From Galaxea fascicularis (Eukaryota > Cnidaria > Anthozoa > Scleractinia > Euphylliidae), in contig OX419336.1 in the NCBI GenBank assembly GCA_948470475.1, positions 1,289,501 through 1,353,500 of the forward strand: a stretch of DNA of 64,000 nt. The letters run 5' to 3'. Each line of letters opens with the position of its first letter. Positions within the stretch are counted from its first letter, which is position 1. Position numbers and translations under genes: made by a program. A model generated the notes under the pieces. It made no database searches and was not told the DNA's origin. It saw nothing but the letters and a program-made list of their open reading frames with translations. This document shows positions 1 to 12,156 of this stretch, piece by piece.

Positions 1-1145
1 CCCCACTGCGAGTAGATTATAGCGGTGAGAAGAATTGTTCATTTGGGTGATCCATGAGCGAGCCTGGCCGTCCGGCGGAAAAAACGCGATTAATCCCGGA
101 GAGGCGAACCTTTGTTGATCAAGGACAAAACTATTGCTTCTGAGATGACAGTGGTTGTTAACGTGATATGTCGGCAGGAAAATTGCTTCCGTCATTCGCT
201 ACTCTGCAACTGATATATTGTTTATATATCACTTTGACGTTTTCAATATAAACAGCCGGTCGTAGAAGAAATGTTTATCTTGTCTCACTTTTTCAATTCT
301 GCGCGACCACGCCTCGATGATAAACCACCAAAAAGTGCATTTCGATTGGTTATTCGACAGCCGCCTGTCAGTCAGCACCTGATAATTTTGAAAATAGAAA
401 GCGCCAGCCAATACTACAAGTTTTAATCATTTGTTAGGTGATATCAAATATCTCGAGTCATATAATTAATAAATTTCCTTTTTTGCCTTTAACATACATA
501 ATTTCAATATTTTTTATGTGGATCAGGCATTCACCTCGATGAAACAAATAACAAAGCTGATGATAAAAAAAATCCATAAACTTCAAAAGAAGTTTCTTTT
601 TCCGATACTTCCTTTTGTTTTCTTTTTGGGTTGTTTTCATTTTGTTGTTCTTGTTGTTTTAATTCGTTTTTAAAATCTGTGTTTTCTTTTTGTTCCAGCC
701 CTGTTGTACAAAAATTGCGAACGGTCGCGCGTAAAGCATGACTTATGATGAGACTGCCCGCAGTCACAGCAAAACACATTTTTGTTTTTAAAGTCCAATA
801 ATAGCGAAATGGAACAGAAGAAAGAGGATCGTAACATCATCTCAGGTGTCAAATCACCGAATAAAGCTAACTATGCTAAGTAATAAGTTTTCTTTAGGCA
901 CAATAAATTACGGCCAGTTTACCTTGTACAACACAGCACAATTAACAAACTTAAACAGTGTTTTCCATCAGTACCACCTTGTGTAGCATAAGCACTGACT
1001 AATAATAACACGTCGTTTGGATGGTTGCGATCGCCGTTTTGATTCCCCGTACAGCAGTTAGTGTGTCGGGATCAGCAGTACTCCTCAGTGGAGCACTGAT
1101 TAACTTGAGTTATCTCACTGTTTCAGTAGAATTTCAGTCGACGTT
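1..1145. other. Intergenic, no gene seen
   Basis: No open frame here resembles a protein family or has convincing splice sites. The stretch 590-680 is very T-rich on the plus strand. Nothing else stands out. Confidence 0.5.
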
Positions 1146-1518
1146 TTAGACCCAGGTCAAACGCCGTACTTCACACGAGTCGAACTAAACTCAGTCATTA
1201 CGTTCATGTGATGTACGGCGTTTGACCCAATTAAGTTCGACTGATTCCACTTGGATCGGCTGAAGCGTTCTTCACGGCCGTCCAGGCGCGTATACTGAAC
1301 GGCTGAAGATAGAGTCCGAGTCGTCAAACGCCGATCTTCGCATGAGCCGAACCAAATACATAATCATGTTAATATATATCAATGTATAAGTCAACCTCGA
1401 TCGGTTTATTTTCATGGTCAAGTTAAGTTCGGCTGAATTAAGTTCGGCGTTTGACTCAACAGGCGAACTTATAATTAGGTTTGGCTCATGTGGAGTACCG
1501 CGTTTGACCTGGGCCTAA
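1146..1518. mobile_element. MITE with ~45 bp terminal inverted repeats
   Basis: The left end (GACCCAGGTCAAACGCCGTA from 1150) matches the reverse complement of the right end (TTTGACCTGGGCC up to 1515) over about 45 bp with a few mismatches. A TA dinucleotide flanks both ends (1147-1148 and 1516-1517), as expected for a TA target duplication (Tc1/mariner, ISL2EU or related). The interior has no coding frame but repeats motifs such as GTTCGGCTGA and its complement, so the whole unit is internally repetitive. It is a non-autonomous element; its superfamily is inferred. Confidence 0.8.
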
Positions 1519-1806
1519 CAATAAAATTCTGTTCCGTTTCTGTGAGCTGAGGTTTAAGATATACGCTGATGAGGGAAACTTTGGGCACTGTTTTTTTTTT
1601 CTTTTTCGTTTGGTCTTTTCGTTTTTATTGCAAAGAATTAACAAGCAATATCCATGACATACTTACAAGCTTTTGCAAAAGCTAACTGAGAATTATAGTG
1701 TGAGTCATGCAGCTTCGGCATACTGAACTCATGGAATTTCCTTTGCCATTATGTACGTTAATGTCTTATGCCTCTTATGTCTTTGATTTTAAAACTAAGA
1801 GAACTA

Positions 1807-1968
1807 CAATGGAACTCCGACCACCGTTAATACGACCACCATTTTTGTGCCCAAACTGCATACGCCCATTTATTTTCTTACCATAAAGCCCCGTTTATCC
1901 GACCACCCCGTTAATACGACCAAATTTTCATGGCCCGATGGTGGTCGTATTAACGGGGTTCCACTGTG
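1807..1968. mobile_element. Pogo/Tigger-like MITE, 162 bp
   Basis: The right end reads TTAACGGGGTTCCACTGTG, and the left end carries a diverged inverted copy (CAATGGAACTCCGACCACCG). Both ends are flanked by TA (1805-1806 and 1969-1970). Ends with CCCCGTTAATACGACCACC inside are typical of short pogo/Tigger-derived elements in invertebrates. No coding capacity. Confidence 0.75.
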
Positions 1969-4900
1969 TAATTATAACTATTTCTTTTCATTAAAGATTT
2001 AATTCTCGATAGCCAAAAACACCCTGGTTTGTTTTCTGTTTGTTTACCAGTGAGGTTATTTAGTTCTGATTTAATGACTTTCCAATCAAAAAACTTTTCA
2101 GTTTCTTTATCATCGACTCATCTCGGCTTTAAACTCAAAACATATCCTTTCTTAGAAGTAATGAGGGCTTAAATCTTTCAAAGAAATAGACAGGAACAAT
2201 CAGTTTCAATTTCTGAGAGTTTTATTGGGGAAGTTTCGATAAATGATTAATAGCAGACGCTAGCCGGATTTCTGTATTACCGTAAAGACAAATGTCGGCA
2301 CAAAATATTATGATCTGATGTAAGCCTTTGTTTAAAAATGTCCAGTACATAATCACTGTTGTTACAGAATTCATTTTTCGAAGCTTTTGTTTCGTTTGTG
2401 CTGCATGCTGGCCACACCGAAATAATCTTTGAGATAAACAGGATCACATTACTTTTATAAATATTCCATCCATGTTTCAGAGGAATTTACCAATTTTATT
2501 TCTTATTTCATCTTGATTGCAGCGGATATGACAACGCTTTTCCTCTTGAATACACATTACATTCTGGCAAATGCATAAATATCTGGCTGTAATTGCTCCA
2601 TCTTCTTAATTGTAACTGGCGCCACGGGGAATTGTAATTATAATTATTTACTCAGTATACTGTGAAAGATAAATTCCCATCATTTAACGCGATGATAATC
2701 CGCCCAGTTTCGTTTTGCCATGTAAACTGATCACATTTATCGCTCTTATTTAATTACACTGCTGGCCGCAAATCAATGTGTTAGCTAAAAGGCTTTTATT
2801 TTCACAAAACTATTCACATTTAAATTATTCATGGCCGAGAGGAAGTCTTGGTTCTTTGAAAATATTTAAACACGCGGTTATTCTCCTTGGTTTCGTAGGA
2901 GAACAAGTTTTTCTTCAGTACAGTACCAACTTTTTTCTTGAGGTAGAACATCCAAAATATTTTCTTCCAAGAGTTTATATTAATTTTAAAGTAACCCTCG
3001 ACTAGAAATCTCTTAACCAAAATGTAGTTTATTGCTATTTGAGTTAGAAGAAATTCTGTTGTGTGTGGCAATTGATCTCCCTCCTCCATCAAGATACGAG
3101 GGTAAACTTCAGCTACATCAAAGAGATCAAACGTCCGTGTTCCTTCATATGTCGGTAACTGAGTATGCCAGAACGTAATGAAATTGAGGAGGGTAGAATA
3201 ATAATTTTAAAAGGTGTTGCTAAAGCCTGTCGCAGTAATGAAAGAAATGAGGTAATGAAGGCATGGGTCTCTGCGTGATTTATTTGCAGCCTTGCTGAAA
3301 TATGCACACATTTATCGCACATTCTCTTTTTGAGGGCCATTAAACAATCAATCGAAAACAAAACTGATAAAACGAATTGCTTACTTATTAATATCCCTAT
3401 AAACAAACAAAAGATAGATTAGGAACTATGCGGCTGTAAACAGCGCAGTGTTGCAAACAGTGACAATCCATGACAGACCCACTTGGCTCGCAACTCCAGC
3501 ACTCACTTGGCAAATATTTAAGCGCATATTGTATTAACAACGAAAAACCAACATTTGATGACTTATTCTTTGAAAGAGGAGACTCGATCAATTTATCAAT
3601 AATTGAAGAAAAGTAGAATCGTCCTTTACTGCATGGCAACTCATTTCACGTTGCTTGATTGACGATTGTTGCGGGTCTTTAGTGATTCATAAACCGAAGT
3701 ACGTCCAGCCACCTTATCTTACAATACGACAATAGCTGTTGCTTCACGATTTACTGGCTGAAGAATTTCAGGCAGAGCCTATTCTTACCCAACTTACCTT
3801 CAATTTATACCCAAATTTGCAGCCTAGAAGGCCACTGCTGTTAAACACGTTGAATGGTTAAACAAAACCAAAAACCAAATGAGGAGACCACGAACCACAG
3901 TGAATGATACATTATATATCAACGCAGGAGACCAACGCCGCGATAGGAATATTGTTCTGATATCATTCACACTATATGCATATTTATCTCATGAACGTAC
4001 TCTTGTTTTGACCAATCAAGATGCGCGCACGAAATCTTGCAAAAGATACATTGTCATGGGTGCCAAATTCGAGTGGTATATGTTGATAAATAATGGTAAA
4101 TAAATAATTAACAGGCCTTAGCGGAACCCTATTTTCAAATTTGGTATGCTAAACTACACCTCTTGTATACCTCCTGCTGGAAAACTTGCTGAAATAATCT
4201 TTAGGCAAAAAGAAGGCAAACAGTGATAACCAATAATAAGTGGCAGGACTCAAAAATTAAAACAATTGGTAATGCTCGACTACATGAATATGTACACCAC
4301 AGTCTTTGATGTCGGATACATTACGTAATCAGTTCTGTGGAAAGTTTCGTCTCCACTTTTTTGACGGTCAAGAGAATCACATTTTCCTAACACTCAGATA
4401 ATAGATTAGCTGAGAGAGTTGAAAACCTTCTCAATAAATCTTGAATTTCAGGAGAATCCGCTATAATCCCCTGTATTGGCCGTTGTATTTAATAGGAATT
4501 TATTGAGCTCTCCGTAACAGGGACTACGGGGGTTGACAACTCTAAGAAGGCCTGTTTCGGGAGAAAAACAAAATTCACCCAGGAATCTTGATATTTTGCC
4601 GGGAATCAGGAGACTGGAGACTTTTTCTGGGAAAAATGGTATATATAGCTCTAGGATATTGAAGAAAACTAAGAGCGAAGTTTGACCGTTTTACCAGAAT
4701 GTCACCAAAAAACTCGGGAGGATCTTCCCAATGTGGGCTTAAAGTCACACACAGTGTTGCTCAAACAACGTTTGTTAGAGTTGTCACGCTATTCATGAGA
4801 GAGAATAAACAAGGCGTCTGGCGAACTAATTACAATTACTGAGACTTTAAAACGTGGAAACTGATCTTTAACTGTAAATTACTGGGTGAATGGTCACGAA

Positions 4901-6107
4901 GCTAATAATCCAAAGCTGGGAGAGTAAGTTCCGTGGCTGCATCGAAATGCCATACAACGGAAGCGACAATTCAGTAGAGCAAACTCACCGAATAGCCACA
5001 ACAGAGGAACGTTTGCAAGGTAAAAACCAAACTTTCTTTTCATCGGAAGGAGTAAGTCAGTCAGTGAATGAGTTAAAAATGGACCAGTACGCGAGGTCTG
5101 GATAACAAAATACGATAGAATATCATCCCATCTGGGATGAAGTATCTGATATCAATTGTGGTTGTTACACTCATTTCCTCGAGGCCTCATAATACTTTCT
5201 TTTCTTCTTACTATTTTTATAAAATAAATTGCGTGTAAATGTTTTGTACAGTGTAAATAAAGAATTGGATTGGATTGGAATTGTTATAGTGAAAAATGAA
5301 GAAAAAAAAACGGAAAAACTTGCTAAGCCAAAGTGTGTTGCGTCTGAGCACTCAGTGGTTTGTGTGAGAAACCCTGTTGCTTCCCCCATGCGGTCTGTGA
5401 TTGGAGAACGAAACAATAGATGACACAACACAAACAATACCCCTAGCCCTGATAACAAAAGAAGCTACAGGTCATAAGGACCAATGAAAATAGAGGTCTG
5501 GAAGAGCTATAGGATTGACTCGTTTGTGTGGGAACAAAGATACCAAATTAAGGGGTAATGCTCGCTACCACGTGGCCATAGTGCCTAATAACTGGCTTTC
5601 AGCTTACCTAAACAAATTAATTTGTGTGGTTTTCTTGTCACTCGAAGCCACATCCCACAAGCTTCACATTTTCATCCCTTGTGCGGGAACAAAGCCGACG
5701 ATCTCGCAAAAACAATACAAATTCACGCGTGCTATATAACTGAACAATGCACTCGGCGCTTTTATATCTTTATTACATCACTGAGCACCCTGTTTTTGGT
5801 TAAAATTTATCTCGTTTGAATACTTTATTTACTGCCAACTCGTAGAGCAAATGCATTAGCTTATAACTGTATTTATAGGAAGCGTCAAATTAAACTACGT
5901 TTCTGATGTTTTTCCTTTTAATAATCAACAACGCATTTCATTATTATTAAGAATGAAAAGAGCTTTCCTTTTCTTATTTTATTACTCTCCCACTTCTTCT
6001 CCTCCTCCCCCACTTGCAAACGTACATCGGCTAGGACTTGGTTACAGCAACAAAGCATTAAGTAAAATCAAAAGAAAACCAAACTGTAATTGCAATCCAA
6101 AACGGTC
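1969..6107. other. Intergenic, repeat remnants only
   Basis: No supportable gene. Two weak items: 4517-4720 contains GGGGGTTGACA plus CGGGAG-type motifs that recall the ends of the TIR element at 53564-53840 and may be a degraded relative. The region around 5230-5280 ends in repeated TTGGA units after an A-rich stretch, as seen at 3-prime tails of some LINE elements. The segment 6060-6107 is homologous to the DNA just past the stop codon of the intact P450 gene. Confidence 0.4.
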
Positions 6108-7078
6108 CTAAAGTTTCGCTATTCGCACGTGGACTCCATCTTTCGGAATCAGAGTGACACCAGCGACAATTTTCAAGGGAACTTGTGTTTCAGGTGATCG
6201 CACAACCTTGTATTTCAACAAAAATTTCACCAGAGTAATCTTGATCTCCATCAAGGCGAATCTCATTCCGATGCAGGAACTTGGACCTGAAACAAAAGGC
6301 ATAAACTGGTAAGGGTGACGGTTATCTTTAGCGGGACTCAGGAATCTCTCGGGATCGAACCTCTCGGGATCGGACCAAGCGACTGGATCACGATGAAGGG
6401 AGTAAACGGGAACGGTCAATTCGAATCCTGCAGGAATGCGAATTCCTTTGAAATCGTAATCTTCGACGCATTCCCGTTTGAATTGAGCAAGTGGTGGGTT
6501 TAATCTCAGCGTCTCATTGATGACACAATCCAGGTACTCAATACTATGCGCAAGATCGTAAAGTGTGCTGTCGGGATTTGTCCTGACTGCTGACGTGATC
6601 TCCTCTCTCAACCTGTCTTGTACTTCCTGGATTAAAGCCAGATGGTAACTGATGTATCCCAAGATTGCTTGAGGTTTCGTAGTCTGCCAACAGAAAGATA
6701 AGGCACTGGCCGATTATTTCTTCATCCGTAAGTTTGGAGACACCCTCACCGTTGAATTGTTCATGTGCTGTCAGCATCAGATGAATTAGGTCTTCTCTTC
6801 CCAGGTTTCCACTTTTCGTCCGTTGATAGACGATGTCCGAGGCGATCTTCTCAAAGAAGCTTCCCGACGGAGTTCTCCAAGGATCGACAACAGAAACATT
6901 CCAAAAGGAAACTGCCTTAATACATCGATTATCCATGATCCGCGGAAGACTTCTTTGACCTTCTTCAACAGCAGGCTCTCCTCGTCGTTTTGAATGTCGG
7001 TCTAAACACCAAATGCAGCGGAAAGTATAACTTCTAGTGTCATTCTGTTAAACACGTTCAAAATTTCAACCGATTCAC
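6108..7078 (-). pseudogene. Cytochrome P450 pseudogene (exon 2 copy)
   Basis: Minus-strand copy of the second exon of the intact P450 gene at 10235-12156, including the splice acceptor at its 5-prime end (TAG before 7078). It is broken: a TAG stop at 7004-7002 where the intact gene has CAG, a small indel near 6860-6880 and a 2-nt deletion near 6660 that both shift the frame. Residues also fail: the I-helix reads ADYETSS instead of AGYETSS, and the haem loop reads FVSGPSSCIG instead of FGLGPRSCIG, although the Cys remains. No copy of exon 1 (membrane anchor) was found upstream. The 3-prime half is almost identical to the intact gene while the 5-prime part is much more diverged. The last 184 codons remain open, so a transcript is possible but a working enzyme is not. 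Confidence 0.9.
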
Positions 7079-7150
7079 CTAAATAAGAAGCGAAAAATAC
7101 CCTGTAATTAAACTTGGGTTTATGAATACATGGCACATCAATCTAGGGGA

Positions 7151-7345
7151 GCAGGATTGGCGCAGGGTTGGCGCATTGGTGAAAGCGCTCGCCTTACACC
7201 AATGTGTCCCGGGTTCGATTTCCTGACTCGGCGTCATAAGTGGGCTGAGTTTGTTGGTTCTCTATTCAGTGCTGGCTACAACTCCGGTTTCGGCCCTCTC
7301 CGCAAAAACCAACACTTCTAAATTTCAATTCGATCCGGAATACTC
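7151..7345 (+). mobile_element. tRNA-derived SINE, family 1 copy
   Basis: Starts with a Pol III A-box-like region (TTGGCGCATTGGTGAAAGCG) followed by a B-box (GGGTTCGATTT), then a body (GGCGTCATAAGTGGGCTGAG) shared with the inverted copy at 14641-14757. The head has a short internal duplication of TTGGCGCA. The far end is estimated. Confidence 0.75.
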
Positions 7346-7724
7346 GAACTTGGAGCTCTTCGGAACTCTTGTCGCTTTTTTACATTAGAAAGTGTCTCTT
7401 TTACTTATCCAGTTTAACTATTTATCTGCTAGCATTTACATACTGTTTTCGCCGTCCTTCACGAAATTTGAAATTCTACACTGAAAACAAGCGGTAGTCA
7501 ACGCGGAAAGATTTCCACACAGTCATACTGACCCTATTCCAAAGACGAATATACTGGTTTGAGTCACAAAATACATGTATAATTAATGATGGGGCTGTGC
7601 GGAAATCTTGCCTTCAAAGCGTCAACATCCCTTGAAACGCACTTTCTAAGCTTTGAGTATTACAGTGAGTATGTATCGCCGGCTAAGTGCCTTGATTTAA
7701 TCCTCCATCTTTCGATGATATCAT

Positions 7725-7965
7725 GTGTTTTGTTCGATAATTTGCATATTATAATCACTCCTGTGATATTCAAGTGAGAGGTGAGTCATACCTTCTCTTC
7801 TGAGATGGCAAAAATCTCTGCTGATTCTTCCAAAACGTTTGCTGTGTGTAATATACACAACACAACAAATTACATGTACAGTGACGGGGCACATTCCTTG
7901 AATGCGCGTCACGCAGCATGTTATCAGTTGAGCACCCCATTACAGAGGCCCAGTCCTCCAGGTAA
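7725..7965 (-). repeat. Duplicated block upstream of P450 pseudogene (copy A)
   Basis: Homologous to 14138-14330. Shared landmarks are ATATTCAAGTG, CATACCTT, AAACGTTTGCTGTGTG and GAGGCCCAGTCCTC. On the minus strand the block ends in a donor-like AAG|GTATGA. In copy B the matching stretch is an open frame. Here it is longer and disrupted relative to that frame. It lies upstream of the P450 pseudogene just as copy B lies upstream of the intact P450, so it was probably carried by the same tandem duplication. Confidence 0.6.
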
Positions 7966-8498
7966 ACTTTTTTCAAACAGGTTGAATGGTGATCAGTCCC
8001 CTGCGATCAATGAACCGCGACTCCAAGATAAGGGCGCACATGTTCGAGATGGAGATTGAAGCTACAAAATGTAAATAAATTAAATATCAAAGTATTAATA
8101 AATCTTAATAAACAAAGGAATTAGCAAACCTTTTCAATCTGAAAATCCGAAAACTGTGAACACTAGAAATGTCTATGTTAAAGTTCAAGACAGCCAAACG
8201 GACATAAAGCCACAACCTAATGACCGTTACTGTTTGTGGTTTAGTTTTCTGACGCGTGATTAGCTTTTCATAATAGATTCCATATAAACATAAGTGTTCA
8301 CGGTTTTCGGGTTCATAGTAAAATAGTTGAATTCTGTCACTGTTCCGTGCAGAATATTATTTTCTGTGTGTTTAGTTTCCGAATACTGAATTTCGTTTAA
8401 AACATTGCGCTTTTAACAATTTTTTGTGCAGACAAACCACGAGCTCAGAACACGTTCTGCGAAAGGGCCAAGTTCCCGAACTCTGCTCCCAGGGTTTT

Positions 8499-8683
8499 AT
8501 ACACCTTATTCCAAAATGGCTCGCATTCTAATATTATTTTGTTTTTATTCAAATTAGCCCTTGTTGCCTCGTTCAAGGTAAAATGTTCTTTTGAATTTTA
8601 CTCTTACGAACGAGGTAACAAGGGCTAATTTGAATAAAAACAAAAGAATATTCAAATGGGAGCCATTTTGGAATAAGGTGTAT
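8499..8683. mobile_element. Fold-back MITE, near-perfect palindrome
   Basis: The two arms (from ACACCTTATTCCAAAATGGC at 8501 and its complement ending at 8680) pair over about 80 bp each, with only a few mismatches and a short spacer near 8580-8600. No coding capacity. The apparent plus-strand frame at 8591-8779 is just the right arm. Confidence 0.85.
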
Positions 8684-10234
8684 GCATGGACTAATATACA
8701 CCTCTTTCTTGACGAACGAGTTTACACTGGTTGTCGATGTCTTTGGCAAAGGAACTCCCGGACACCTTGCACATCATAATGAACCACAGCTTAACTTTAC
8801 TCGATAGCTTTCTTGTAAGCAGTCATACTTTACCAAGTCATGTATCTCAGCCGGTCAGTTCCAAGAGCGCCCATACCCCCCTCTCCCCCCACCCCACCCC
8901 TTTCCGGGCATTTAATGTGAGATTAGCTCCGCATGGTGGGAAATTTGATGCGAAACGTAGCCCGCCCGGTCGAGCATTTAACTATCGAGAAAATGTTGGC
9001 CAGCGGTAACATGCAACAGGATTATGTGGAAAAGGCATAAAGCAACGCGACTACGAAAAACGCAACAACGAAACAACTAATATCACATGATTGCTCTCTG
9101 CCTCATCCGTACAATGAAAGAACACATTGAATGTGTATTTGCTGTCATAAATGCGCTATTAATAGGGTATTACCATTCACGATTACTTTATATTAGTAGA
9201 GTTCGAAAGTGCTTCGTTATGCATGCATTTTGATTTTCTTACTTATGATCTATTAAAGGACACGGATGACGTCATCACTTAAAACTTTTCCCTCTGTTTT
9301 TCTAAAATGGCGGAAAGTTTTGAAAGTTAAGAGGCCATTTTACCAGATTAGATGAACGAAGACGTAGAAAAACGTCTTGCCGATGCTGTAGACAAATTTC
9401 AAAAGAAAGTAGAAGAAAAAAACACAACACACGTTTCTTTGTGGAAAATGACTCGAGCAGTCTTAGTCGAGCGCCACTAAACGAGACACAAAATGTTTTT
9501 TTTTTATTATGTAAAACAAATAGATACCATTTTTCAAAAAAGTTAAATGTCCCAGGATTTGCCCGAGAGGGGACGGGCGTTCTTGGATTTGACTGATACA
9601 TTAGACTCTAGTGAACTAAGGTTTGACTCATTAGGTGCGCGCAAATGTTTGGAAATGTTATAAATAAAATTACATAGAAAAAATGAAAAATACGTGATTC
9701 AATTATCATTTATTATCATTTCTATTATTATTATTACTATTTCAATTTTTAGCATTTAGCTAAAATTTGGGGGTTAGAGTGTCATCAAATTTCATAACTG
9801 ACTTCTGGTATGAAACCTGTCGCAAATCTCTGGGACATCTTAATCAAAGAAATAACAACCTTGTCTCGATGTAGTTGAGGAATCAGTAAAAGGAACTGGA
9901 AATTTTGAACTGAGAACACTCACAAAATACGAGAAGCACTCTCTCTCTTACCACTTCTGTCGTGTGTTTTCATTTCTTTACTACATTATCCACCTTTACT
10001 TTGGGTTTCTATGCAAGTTAATACGTGTTGTTGCAACGTGTATCAGAAGCACATTTCATCATGATTGTTTAAGAATTGAGAGAGTCCTCCTCCTCCGTCA
10101 TCATTAATTTGCCAACAAGTCAATGCTGCTTAAATATCTTCGGCTAAAAGGAATAATAAAGAACTGGTTACAACTTGAAAACGTTCATTAAAAGTCAAAG
10201 CAAACGCAACATGTCATTGCAATCCAAAAAGATT
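8684..10234. other. Intergenic between P450 copies
   Basis: Contains a CRE palindrome TGACGTCA (9267-9274) followed by AAAATGGCGGAAAG (9304-9317). Downstream, 9352-9480 holds a 42-codon frame that starts MNEDVEKRLADAV and is not assigned to any family. A C-rich pyrimidine tract lies at about 8870-8905. No gene could be supported. The bases after about 10185 are the 3-prime flank of the intact P450, homologous to 6060-6107. Confidence 0.4.
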
Positions 10235-12156
10235 CTAAAGTTTCTCTATCTGTACGTGAACTCCATCTTTCGCGATCAAAGTGACACCGGCAACAATTTT
10301 CAAGGGAACTTGTGTTTCAGGCGATCGCACAACCTTGTATTTCAACAAAAATTTCACCAGAGTAATCTTGATCTCCATCAAGGCGAATCTCATTCCGATG
10401 CAGGACCTTGGACCCAAACCAAAAGGCATAAACTGGTAAGGGTGACGGTTATCTTTAGCGGGACTCAGGAATCTCTCGGGATCGAACCTCTCGGGATCGA
10501 ACCAAGCGACTGGATCACGATGAAGGGAGTAAACGGGAACGGTCACTTCGAATCCTGCAGGAATGCGAATTCCTTTGAAATCGTAGTCTTCGACGCATTC
10601 TCGGCTTAATTGAGCAAGTGGTGGGTTTAATCTCAGCGTCTCATTGATGACACAATCCAGGTACTCAATACTATGCGCAAGATCGTAAAGTGTGCTGTCG
10701 GGATTTGTCCTGACTGCTGACGTGATCTCCTCTCTCAACCTGTCTTGTACTTCCTGGTTCAGTGCTAGATAGTAGGTGATGTATCCCAGAGTATTGCTTG
10801 AGGTTTCGTAGCCTGCCAACAGAAAGATAAGGCACTGGCCGATTATTTCTTCATCCGTAAGTTTGGAGACATCGTCGCCGTTGAATTGTTCATGTGCTGT
10901 CAGCATCAGATGCATTAAGTCTTCTCTCCCCAGCTTTCCACTTTTTCTCCGTCGGTGGACCATGTCCGAGGCGACCTTCTCAAAGTAGCTTCCTTGCCTA
11001 CGTAGTTTTGCAAGAATCCTCAAGATATAGCTTCCAAAAGGGAACTGCCTCATTATCCCGACTATCCATGGTACACGGAAGACGTCTTTGACCCTCTTAA
11101 ACAACACGCTTTCCTCGTCGTTTTGAATGTCGGCCTGGAAGCCAAACGCGGTGGATAGTATAACTTCCAGTGTCATTCTACCGAACACATCCAACATATT
11201 CACCGATTTACCTACAAAACAAGTGAAAAAAAAACGCAGTAATCATTCCCAGGATTTCCGCAAATGATACACAATCTGGATTACGATATAATTTTGGGTT
11301 TTCTAATACAAAACAGGAGATCAAACAACAGCTTGGGCCGCACTGAAATCTTTCTCAGGGAAGGATTTCAGTTCACAAACTATTCTTGCATTGGAAATCC
11401 GAGATGGGAACAGGACCAGTCATGGATACCTCTTAATTAAGATCAATACAGAGAATTCTCGTTAGTTCCGTAATTTGGTCACATGGTGCTGTGTCAAGCC
11501 AGTAGCGAGTTCACAGGAAACTTCACTACCTTTCGTTTATCTCTTGGCTTTGACATACGCATTTTAATGTTCTCAGCACAAATTCGCTAATGCTTGTTCT
11601 CATCACCTATCTCACCTGTATCAGCTACAGGATCTATCTTTTCCATGACCCTCTTCATAGATTCGTCCATCAAAGACACCATTCCTTTCATTTTCTTTGC
11701 ACTGAAGGACGGAGAGAGCGTGGCACGAATCCGTTTCCATTCTTCATCGCGCGCTATGAAAATTCCTTTCGCTGCTGGCCCAGTAGGCTTCAGTTGCATG
11801 AACCGATTTCTAAAGTTCCAAAAATCTTTCACAAGAATCTGCTTCAAGAAATCAGGGTCTGCGATGACAATCGCGGGCTTTCTTCCCACTGTCAGCGAAA
11901 ACACCTTACCGTACGTTTGCAGGTAGTCATGCAACATTTCATGGATGCCATTAAATTTTCTGACCTCAAGCAAATTGCCAAAAAATGGCCACGGCTTGGG
12001 TCCTGGAAGATTGACTCGCTTGAGAATGGCTTCACTGCGGGCTTCTTTCCAGAATGCATACAAAACAACAACAATGGCAGTCGTCGCCATAGCATTCAGC
12101 AGACTAAAGCTCGTAGCGCTGCTGTCCAACAGAGTTTCTGTAGTACTTGAGTCCAT
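10235..12156 (-). CDS. Cytochrome P450, clan 3 (CYP3-like)
   Basis: Two exons, 12156-11616 and 11211-10235, joined by a GT-AG intron in phase 1, give 505 residues, the usual length of a microsomal P450. Order of features: N-terminal membrane anchor (about 17-36), proline-rich hinge LPGPKPWPFFGN (50-61), C-helix WKRIR (140-144), I-helix oxygen-binding AGYETSS (313-319), K-helix ExxR as ETLR (371-374), PERF (420-423, repeated 425-428) and the haem loop FGLGPRSCIG (444-453) with Cys451 as the axial ligand. Such enzymes sit on the cytosolic face of the ER and use NADPH-P450 reductase to monooxygenate lipophilic substrates. The substrate cannot be predicted. The sequence resembles CYP3/CYP5-type clan 3 proteins. 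A decayed copy lies downstream at 6108-7078. Start chosen as the first Met before the anchor. Confidence 0.93.

Noticed and set aside
10175..10609. 144-codon plus-strand frame
   Set aside because: Antisense shadow of P450 exon 2. The similar plus frame at 6315-6503 is the shadow of the pseudogene.
11590..12150. 186-codon plus-strand frame
   Set aside because: It is antisense to exon 1 of the P450 gene, which has clear family motifs on the other strand.
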